Assembly (NCBI GenBank): GCA_034696485.1
Contig: JAQIWT010001265.1
Span: 1-11,611, forward strand
From: Isohypsibius dastychi
Lineage: Eukaryota; Tardigrada; Eutardigrada; Parachela; Isohypsibiidae
Direction of reading: 5' to 3'
DNA: 11,611 nucleotides
Shown here: positions 1 to 9,742 of the stretch, piece after piece
Position numbering within the stretch: the stretch's first letter is position 1
How the letters are laid out: every line of letters begins with the position of its first letter
Made by a program: the position numbers and the translations under genes
Notes under the pieces: model-generated
The model's input: the letters and a program-made list of their open reading frames with translations, nothing else
The model's database searches: none
What the model was told of the DNA's origin: nothing

Positions 1-591
1 AGAAGAGTACTTGGGTAAGTTTTGTTTTTCATATTGGTATTTTTGCACGAATACACATTTTGTTCTTCAGATATTCAATGGAGCAGATGTATGATGTTGT
101 GGCAGATATCAGGAAATACAAGGAATTTGTGCCATGGTGCACCAACTCAAGTTTGGTGTACGGTCGTGAAGGATCACCCGGAAACGAAAAATACCAGATG
201 GAAATCGGATTCCCTCCCATATCAGAGCGTTATAATTCAAACGTCACTCTAGTCCGACCAAATCTTTGCAAAGCTGTCAGCACTGAAGGAAGATTATTCA
301 ACCATCTTGTGACGGAATGGAAATTCAGTCCCGGTATCAAAGAAAACGCCAATTCCTGCACTCTAGATTTTTTCGTGAGTTCATTTCAAATTCCTTCATA
401 AAACACAGTCTGACATCGTTTCTTTACAGGTTTCTTTTGAATTTCGAAATGTTTTATACACAAAGATGTCCAAATTATTTTTCGACGAGGTCGTCAAGCA
501 AATGGTCAATGCGTTTCTCAAACGGGCCCAGAAATTGTACGGTCCGCCATCCGTGCCAAATCAGAAACCTCTCGTGGTAAAAAGTACATAA
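1..591 (+). CDS. COQ10: COQ10 coenzyme Q-binding protein (START-like), 5' truncated by window
   Basis: The last three exons are visible: 1-14, 71-374 and 430-591 (TAA 589-591), with introns 15-70 (GTAAGT..CAG) and 375-429 (GTGAGT..CAG). The 159 visible residues open with [18 protein letters not shown], then [30 protein letters not shown] and VSFEFRN, and end with [17 protein letters not shown]. This is the full hallmark series of the COQ10 / bacterial toxin-antitoxin RatA-like START family. In that family the protein sits at the inner face of the mitochondrial inner membrane, binds coenzyme Q in a hydrophobic pocket and supports its use in respiration and its synthesis; this role is family knowledge. 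The targeting peptide and the first part of the domain lie before the window. The gene is convergent with HSP60, 195 bp between stop codons. GTGGTAAAAAG near the end resembles a weak donor, but the frame stops 10 nt later at a normal family length, so I read through it. Confidence 0.94.
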
Positions 592-786
592 TTCAACCTT
601 TTTCCCGTTCATTTATACGAACACTGGTGAGGATATGAACCGATCGCATCCAATTATGAAATTCGACAGATAAAGGTGGCAAAAGTCAACGAAAGAAACC
701 TCGGCAACAAATAACTGATAAAATGAGAAACAAATGTCAAAGCAGAAAGAAAAACAAGAAACATTTCACGGCAACTTCCGCTCAAT
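592..786. other. Convergent 3' regions of COQ10 and HSP60
   Basis: These 195 bp separate two facing stop codons and must hold both 3' ends. No AATAAA occurs on either strand. The best substitutes are GATAAA at 669-674 and 717-722 for COQ10 (plus) and TATAAA at 612-617 read on the minus strand for HSP60. If those are used, the two 3' UTRs overlap. No gene is seen. Confidence 0.5.
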
Positions 787-3119
<2,333 letters not shown>

Positions 3120-3313
3120 CTCGTTAATCCGATTGAAGCACAAAAAGAAACAGAGCAGAAGGAATACGATTAAAGCGAATTCCACAAGATTTCGCAATAT
3201 TATTCCACGAAGAGGATCGTCGCGTCGAAATCGGAACACTTAAAATCGTGATTGAACTGACAACTATCGACGCAGAAATTTCTGGTTCAGAGAGAAATAG
3301 AAGTGCGAAATGT

Positions 3314-3322
3314 ATTGCATCA
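3314..3322 (-). promoter_or_regulatory. C/EBP-ATF composite site (TGATGCAAT)
   Basis: The minus strand reads TGATGCAAT, an exact match to the C/EBP-ATF response element bound by ATF4/CHOP-type bZIP dimers. It lies about 195 bp upstream of the HSP60 donor exon boundary. CHOP-type elements in the mammalian HSP60/HSP10 promoter mediate the mitochondrial unfolded protein response. The match is seen; function is inferred. Confidence 0.55.
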
Positions 3323-3358
3323 GATAACCAGATCCAGTCCATTTCAGATTAGGATGGT

Positions 3359-3368
3359 GTCACGTGAC
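3359..3368. promoter_or_regulatory. GTCACGTGAC palindromic E-box
   Basis: This is a perfect 10-bp palindrome around CACGTG. It equals the CLEAR consensus used by TFEB/MiT-family bHLH-ZIP factors (HLH-30 in worms), and it also fits USF or Max sites. Only the sequence match is seen; which factor binds is unknown. Confidence 0.5.
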
Positions 3369-3412
3369 GCGTAAGTCTGACTGCCAGAAAGAGTTTGTAA
3401 AGTATATTTTGC

Positions 3413-3418
3413 CACGTG
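3413..3418. promoter_or_regulatory. Second CACGTG E-box
   Basis: CACGTG lies within GCCACGTGAT, 52 bp downstream of the first E-box, about five helical turns. It shares the CACGTGA core with the first site. A pair at this spacing is more suggestive than either alone, but no binding can be shown here. Confidence 0.4.
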
Positions 3419-3497
3419 ATAGCCACTTTAAAATGAAACGGCTCAGCCGGCTCCCAGCCCGAGTCGCAAACGATCATGCGGTTTAAAACCAAAGCGC

Positions 3498-3517
3498 AGA
3501 AATTTCATGAAAATTTG
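3498..3517. promoter_or_regulatory. Heat shock element (three perfect modules plus one near-match)
   Basis: The stretch has GAA at 3499, TTC at 3504 and GAA at 3509, followed by TTT at 3514 in place of TTC. The 5-bp phasing and alternating orientation are exactly the HSF1 trimer site nGAAnnTTCnnGAA. It lies about 150 bp upstream of the HSP10 ATG. The first half repeats a 12-bp block found at 3271-3282. Confidence 0.8.
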
Positions 3518-3659
3518 TGATTGAAATCTACCAGTTCTTCTCGTCATCTTTTGTTTCTCCGTCGGTCATTGCGATATCTTTGACGAATCCATTCATTTAC
3601 AAGCAATTTGTTTTCTGTCTTCTTGCACAAGGCCTTCCCCGGAACACTGCTGCCTTGCA

Positions 3660-4261
3660 ATGGTAAGCTGTACTTTGAAATACTATCCAGCGTTCTGAAA
3701 GTGATACCACGTTTTGTTGTCGATTTCATAATTCGATGCTCTCTGTTTTTAGTCTGCCGCAGCTCGTCAAATCACCAAATTCAAGCCGCTCTTTGATCGC
3801 GTGTTGGTTGAGAGGTTCGCCCCGGAAACGAAGACGAAGTCAGGAATTATGCTACCGGAGAAGGCTGTTGGAAAAGTTCTTGATGCAACAGTTGTGGCTG
3901 TGGGTCCTGGCGCAAGAACAGAGGTTAGCCACAGTCGTCTTTTGCATGCTATGAAATTCATTTGTATAAGCCTGTTTTCGCGTAGAATGGCCAAGTTCTT
4001 CCACCAAGCGTGAAACCGGGAGATCGCGTTTTGTTGCCGGAATATGGAGGAACTAAAGTGGAAATTGAAAGCAAGGTGGGAAATAACTCAGCCTGCCATC
4101 AGAACTGGACTTAATTTTGACTTTCCAGGAATATTTCTTGTTTCGGGATTCTGACATACTAGGTGAGTGTCCCAGAGATATGCAAAAGGGCAATGTCTAC
4201 TAAACTTCGCTTTCAAGATCTGTTTTACCCGAATTGTATTGCAGGATCGTTTAGCTCCTAG
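3660..4261 (+). CDS. HSPE1: Mitochondrial 10 kDa co-chaperonin (HSP10/GroES), complete, 5 coding exons
   Basis: Coding exons are 3660-3662 (ATG alone), 3753-3923, 3986-4075, 4129-4162 and 4245-4261 (TAG), giving 104 aa (human 102). Introns are 90, 62, 53 and 82 nt, all GT..AG. The protein runs M-SAAARQITKFKPLFDRVLVE, then the mobile-loop region with GIMLPEKAVGKV, then VGPGARTE, LLPEYGGTKV and YFLFRDSDILG, closing SFSS. The GroES fold caps the HSP60 ring in the matrix (family knowledge). The internal targeting signal is the basic N-terminus, as usual for HSP10. The start is fixed because GTAAGC follows the ATG at once and the next exon opens in phase with the family N-terminus. If the last intron (GTGAGT at 4163) were retained, the tail would instead end GECPRDMQKGNVY at 4201; splicing gives the more normal length. 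It is divergent from HSP60 and convergent with citrate synthase. Confidence 0.96.
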
Positions 4262-4451
4262 ATGGTTCGATTTGTCGCTTCCGTGGAGTGTTTCTTTCTT
4301 GGCCCTCGTGGAGGTTTCGTCGAATGTTGATGTGTTAATAACTTCCGGCTGATTTCTCTGCTTGTTGTTTTACTGTTGTTGCGGTTGTTGCACCGGAAAT
4401 ACGCGCGAGATGATAAAAGAATTCACGAACAACATTCGAAAGCTCTGGACT

Positions 4452-4457
4452 TTTATT
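4452..4457 (-). terminator. Poly(A) signal AATAAA, citrate synthase
   Basis: AATAAA is read on the minus strand (TTTATT on plus), 168 nt after the citrate synthase stop codon. It is the only perfect hexamer on that strand in the gap. Assignment is by position only. Confidence 0.5.
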
Positions 4458-4552
4458 TCCACAATGGCGAGAACTTCAAAAGGGAAAAATACCAAACGTG
4501 GTCAGACTTCTTTTTTCAAAGATATCTACGGCAAAACCGCCAAGACATACAG

Positions 4553-4558
4553 AATAAA
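4553..4558 (+). terminator. Poly(A) signal AATAAA, HSP10
   Basis: This perfect hexamer lies 292 nt after the HSP10 stop and 67 nt before the end of the facing citrate synthase coding region. It is the first clear plus-strand signal downstream of HSP10. Confidence 0.55.
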
Positions 4559-4624
4559 TAGCAATATCATATCCTGAAGGTTATTCCAAATTACTTGTTG
4601 TTTAGTAGAGCTGCTGTAAAACTT

Positions 4625-6644
4625 TTAAACCTTTCCAGCGGTAGCGTTGTTAGTAGCATGATTCGTTTGACCATGGCCGTGCTTGGCATCATGGGGATGA
4701 TATTTGCAGAGTTTCATCAATCCTTCAGTGCTCAGGGATTTCGGTCGTTCAAGCGGCAATCCCATTCCTCGGCTCCAGATGAACTGTGATAAACATCCGA
4801 GCGCACGAGAAACTCCAAACAAAACTGTGTAGTAGCTCATTTCTTTCATTCCGTAATACTGGAAACATAAAAGCAACGTGAGAAATATGCTCAGATGGGA
4901 TTCTTTCAAACTGAAGTCTCGGAAATTTAGACGGGGTATGATTACCTGAAGCAACACTCCACTGTGGGCGTCTACGTTAGGCCATGGGTTCTTCGCCTTT
5001 CCCTGCTTCAGTAAAATATCCGGAACAATTTTGTAAATCTGGGAAACCAACTGGAAAAGCGGATCGTTTGGCAGATGTTTCAAGGCAAACTCTCGCTGGC
5101 ATGAGTAACGAGGATCTGTTTTCCGGAGAACGGCATGACCATAGCCGGGAACAACCTGCATAATATAAGTTCACAAGCTGCCGATTATTCAAAAAATTGC
5201 ACAATCAAACCTGTCCTGAATTCAAAGTTTTCCAGATAAATTCGCCCAGCTGCTCATCAGAAACTGCCTTTCCACCCAGATCTGCTTGCATCTTGGTCAG
5301 CCACACCAAAACTTCCTGATTAGCCAACCCATGGAGTGGCCCAGCAAGACCACACAGCGCCGCTCCAAAGCTCAGATATGGATCCGAAAGGGCACTTCCG
5401 ACCAAATGCGAAGTATGGGCTGAAACCGCAGTTCGATAGATCGCATTTAGGAAATTGCAAATAGAGCATACCTGAAACGTTTCCTCCTTCGTGATCAGTG
5501 TGGATCGTCAAATACAGCCGCATAAGCTCGACGAATTTCTGGTCCTTATAGCCGAGCATCCGGCAAAAATTTTCAGACCAATCTTTCTTCTCGTCGATAG
5601 CGCCAATGCTGCTGCCCTCCCGATAAAGATTACGGTAGATGGTAGCAGCGACAGCTGGGAGTTTCGCGATGAGATCCATCGAATCTTCATAAGCATGCTG
5701 TTGAACAAAAAAAACCCAATTCAGAAATGGGCCTCCAAAAAACTTCCACCAATTTCGAATCGTACCTCCCAGTAAGTGCTCTTATGCGCTTTAGCTTCGT
5801 ACGCTTTGGCAAACTTGCTCTCGCTTTGCAGAGCGATGACGGCGGCAGCAAACTGCGACATGGGATGAAGATTAGATGGAAATCCGTTCAACAGACTGAC
5901 AACATGCGCCGGAAGTGCTGCTCTTTGCGCCCATTCATTCGATACCCATTTCACCTGAGAAAATGAACTACGATCAAATTTCAAATATTAGACAGCACCA
6001 GCGACGGCTTACTTGTTCTGGAGTGGGAATGTCTCCGGTGCAGAGCAACCAAAACAGACCTTCTGGCAAAGGCTCACTTCCGCCAGGAGCTTTAGGCAGC
6101 AGCTTTTGACAGTCCGGGATGGTGTAGCCACGGAATCGAATTCCCTCATCAGCATCGAGAACAGATGTTTCCCAAACCATGCACTTCACGCTGCGCATAC
6201 CTCCATAAACCTGAAAAATAACACTTGCAGCTCGAGTTCCCAATAAGGAAATAGTCTCTTCGACAACCGCGCTCAGCAAATTTTGCTGAAAAAAGGTACC
6301 ACAGCAATTTTATTACCTGGTCAAGAGTGACATCTCCGACATGTGTTGCGTTATGCACCTTCCGGAATTCCTTGACTTTATGGTTGTGTTCTGGAATTTT
6401 CTTGGCCAGCACTTCCTTCAGATTCTAAGACAGCTCAAACTGGTAATTCACGTGATTCGACTGACCAGGAAAAAACATACCGTGGATTCAGAATTCAGAC
6501 ATCTTGCCACATTAACTGCCGAAGAATTAGCTTGGAGCACCTGAAAAATTGTATCGATCAAGAAATGCGGAGAAAAACCAGAAAAGAAAATTGCAATCTT
6601 ACCGCTGAGAAACTTCTGGATGCAACTTGACGAAGGAGAGCCAT
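4625..6644 (-). CDS. CS: Mitochondrial citrate synthase, complete, 9 exons
   Basis: Exons in coding order: 6644-6603, 6540-6481, 6424-6317, 6210-6013, 5954-5766, 5697-5472, 5419-5211, 5155-4946, 4858-4625. All junctions are GT..AG and in frame, giving 491 aa (human precursor 466). The enzyme condenses acetyl-CoA and oxaloacetate to citrate in the matrix, the first step of the TCA cycle. The three catalytic residues of the animal enzyme are present: His304 ([11 protein letters not shown]), His351 ([16 protein letters not shown]) and Asp406 ([12 protein letters not shown]). Other landmarks are [39 protein letters not shown] and [16 protein letters not shown]. The start [14 protein letters not shown] resembles a basic, acid-free matrix leader. 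An in-frame ATG at 6785 would add 47 residues. The C-terminus carries about 27 extra His/Asn-rich residues. The third intron (6316-6211, 106 nt) holds a frame-preserving cryptic acceptor. Confidence 0.97.
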
Positions 6645-6854
6645 ATCTGTAACACTTTCTTGAAGATGAAAATTCAGAGAGAAGTCCCGTGGAGACAACC
6701 GTAAAAGACTACAAAGAATCAGGAATTTCAAAACACGGATCTTGTCAATTCGAAGATTCTTCAACCGCCTTCCGAGAGATAACATACGTCAGCAAACATC
6801 AGCTCCTAGCCCCCCAGCAAGGCTCGATGCCCCCACGATAGTTCTGCCTAACTA

Positions 6855-6865
6855 CCCCCCCCCCC
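6855..6865. repeat. C11/G11 homopolymer tract
   Basis: Eleven consecutive C on the plus strand (G on the citrate synthase sense strand) lie about 215 bp before its ATG. Runs of five (6830-6834) and six (6810-6815) more lie nearby. The group could form a G-quadruplex on the minus strand. Such tracts are prone to length errors and slippage. Confidence 0.85.
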
Positions 6866-6958
6866 TCCTATGCGGTGCACGTCTGACCTTTTGGCCATCA
6901 AAAGCTTTTCCAGAGCCAGAGTATCGGGAACGGCAAATGAAAAAACCAGTTTGAAGTC

Positions 6959-6966
6959 TGACGTCA
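6959..6966. promoter_or_regulatory. TGACGTCA, full CRE palindrome
   Basis: This is a perfect 8-bp cAMP response element (CREB/ATF type), about 315 bp upstream of the citrate synthase ATG and one base from the beta-tubulin poly(A) hexamer. A half-site TACGTCA lies nearer the gene. The match is exact; function is not shown. Confidence 0.4.
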
Positions 6967-6967
6967 T

Positions 6968-6973
6968 TTTATT
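6968..6973 (-). terminator. Poly(A) signal AATAAA, beta-tubulin
   Basis: AATAAA is read on the minus strand, 220 nt after the beta-tubulin stop. It is the only perfect hexamer in this gap on that strand. Confidence 0.6.
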
Positions 6974-7193
6974 AAAATTCACCACATATTGCATTCCAGT
7001 TTACTTTGTCGGACAATTAAAAACACAGAATAAGGGAGGAAACCGATGGCTCCGGACTGTATACAAGCGGTGTCTGCAAATTCGAGCTTCGAGATAAGTC
7101 CATACTATCTGGCAAAAACTGAATACAAACGAAAGAAAATATTCTTGAGAGCAATCTAAGATCCACTTCGAATCCATCCGTCCTGGACTCGAC

Positions 7194-9188
<1,995 letters not shown>

Positions 9189-9321
9189 GATGATGGCTAC
9201 GGATTTCAAAAGCAAGTTCGTGCAAAGCGACTCAGGGAATTTGCCAAGAAAAGAGAAAATGCGGAAGTGGGGCAGTCGAGGCAGCTGGAATACAGAGCAA
9301 GCAAGCAAAACCGTGAACACT

Positions 9322-9345
9322 GAAATTCGGAAATTCGGAAATCGG
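9322..9345. repeat. Short tandem repeat, three 8-bp units
   Basis: Units are GAAATTCG, GAAATTCG and the variant GAAATCGG, in the beta-tubulin 5' flank about 130 bp before its ATG. The GAA/TTC triplets are not spaced at 5 bp, so this is not a heat shock element. Confidence 0.7.
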
Positions 9346-9477
9346 CGCACGCAATCCGACTTGGCCGATCTCAGCGCCCTCTGTTTTAAATTGACTGACC
9401 AATGGGCGATGATTGCACAGCTGGGCCCAGGCCCAAACAGATGTGATGATTCATGGGCAGCAAGACCACACCCCGGT

Positions 9478-9484
9478 TGAGTCA
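9478..9484. promoter_or_regulatory. TGAGTCA, AP-1/TRE-type bZIP site
   Basis: This exact 7-bp AP-1 site lies about 290 bp from the beta-tubulin ATG and 260 bp from the Grb-like ATG, so it could serve either gene. The match alone is weak evidence. Confidence 0.35.
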
Positions 9485-9742
9485 TATCATATGGAAGGAA
9501 AACGCACTCGGTCTCGGTTTTCGTTGTTGTCACAATGCAAAGCAGCTGCACGAGTGGATTTACCCGTTCCAAATTTGAGCTTAGGCTATGATTTAATCTT
9601 GCTTTGATTTATTGGAGGAATTGTTCGGGAAATTGCGATATTATCTGGAATACAGTATTAATCATTGTCCTTCCGGAAATCGTCGACCAAATCTTTCGAC
9701 AGTTTTTTTTCTTCTCCAATTTATATCTTGACGCGCGTTTTG

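Larger units (their letters stand above)
3120..3659. promoter_or_regulatory. Bidirectional HSP60/HSP10 promoter
   Basis: This roughly 540-bp stretch lies between the 5' ends of two divergent chaperonin genes and contains no credible coding region. It holds a heat shock element (3498-3517), a half-copy of it (3274-3285), a TGATGCAAT composite site (3314-3322, minus), a GTCACGTGAC palindrome (3359-3368) and a second CACGTG (3413-3418). A TATATTTT stretch lies near 3403. Transcription start sites cannot be placed from sequence. Shared regulation of HSP60 and HSP10 from a head-to-head promoter is known in mammals and is inferred here. Confidence 0.85.
4262..4624. other. Convergent 3' regions of HSP10 and citrate synthase
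   Basis: These 363 bp lie between two facing stop codons. AATAAA at 4553-4558 on the plus strand is the best HSP10 poly(A) signal, giving a 3' UTR of about 310 nt. AATAAA at 4452-4457 on the minus strand is the best citrate synthase signal, giving a 3' UTR of about 190 nt. If both are used, the transcripts overlap by more than 100 nt. A plus-strand open stretch at about 4349-4561 starts with a Leu-rich run but contains no ATG, so I do not call a gene. Confidence 0.65.
6645..7193 (-). promoter_or_regulatory. Citrate synthase upstream region and beta-tubulin 3' UTR
   Basis: These 549 bp lie between the beta-tubulin stop and the citrate synthase start, both on the minus strand. They contain the beta-tubulin poly(A) signal (6968-6973), a full TGACGTCA (6959-6966), a TACGTCA half-site near 6785, and three G-runs on the minus strand (6810-6815, 6830-6834, 6855-6865). 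A short acceptor-like CTTCAAG or TTACAG just before the ATG could serve a 5' UTR intron or spliced leader. No gene is seen. The gap and the intervening poly(A) signal argue against a tight operon. Confidence 0.6.
9189..9742. promoter_or_regulatory. Divergent promoter between beta-tubulin and the Grb-like gene
   Basis: These 554 bp separate two divergent start codons. Seen here: a CCAAT box at 9399-9403, an AP-1/TRE site TGAGTCA at 9478-9484, CAGCTG E-boxes at 9418-9423 and 9543-9548, a CTGGGCCCAG palindrome at 9421-9430, and three 8-bp tandem units (GAAATTCG, GAAATTCG, GAAATCGG) at 9322-9345. On the minus strand, TCTGTATTCCAG ending near 9292 is a fair acceptor for a beta-tubulin 5' UTR intron or spliced leader. 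No TATA box is convincing, and no gene is seen. Confidence 0.6.

Noticed and set aside
3371-3376. Perfect GTAAGT donor on the plus strand in the chaperonin promoter, possibly starting an HSP10 5' UTR intron.
   Set aside because: No clear matching acceptor before the ATG and it is close to the E-boxes; without transcripts it is just a hexamer match.
4262-4330. ATG directly after the HSP10 stop (TAGATG) opening a 22-codon frame.
   Set aside because: Too short, no recognisable family, and no sign of coupled translation in animal genes.
4349-4561. Plus-strand open stretch downstream of HSP10 with a Leu-rich start, resembling a single-pass membrane protein.
   Set aside because: It has no ATG in its frame, no acceptable upstream exon joins it, and it lies where the HSP10 and citrate synthase 3' UTRs are expected. 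The hydrophobic look comes from TTG/CTG-rich sequence.
6645-7193. Operon of beta-tubulin and citrate synthase (same strand).
   Set aside because: The 549-bp gap and a good poly(A) signal only 220 nt after the tubulin stop suggest separate transcription units.
9189-9572. Open frame continuing upstream of the beta-tubulin ATG, suggesting a long N-terminal extension.
   Set aside because: MREI is the invariant start of beta-tubulin and is needed for mRNA autoregulation; the upstream residues look random.
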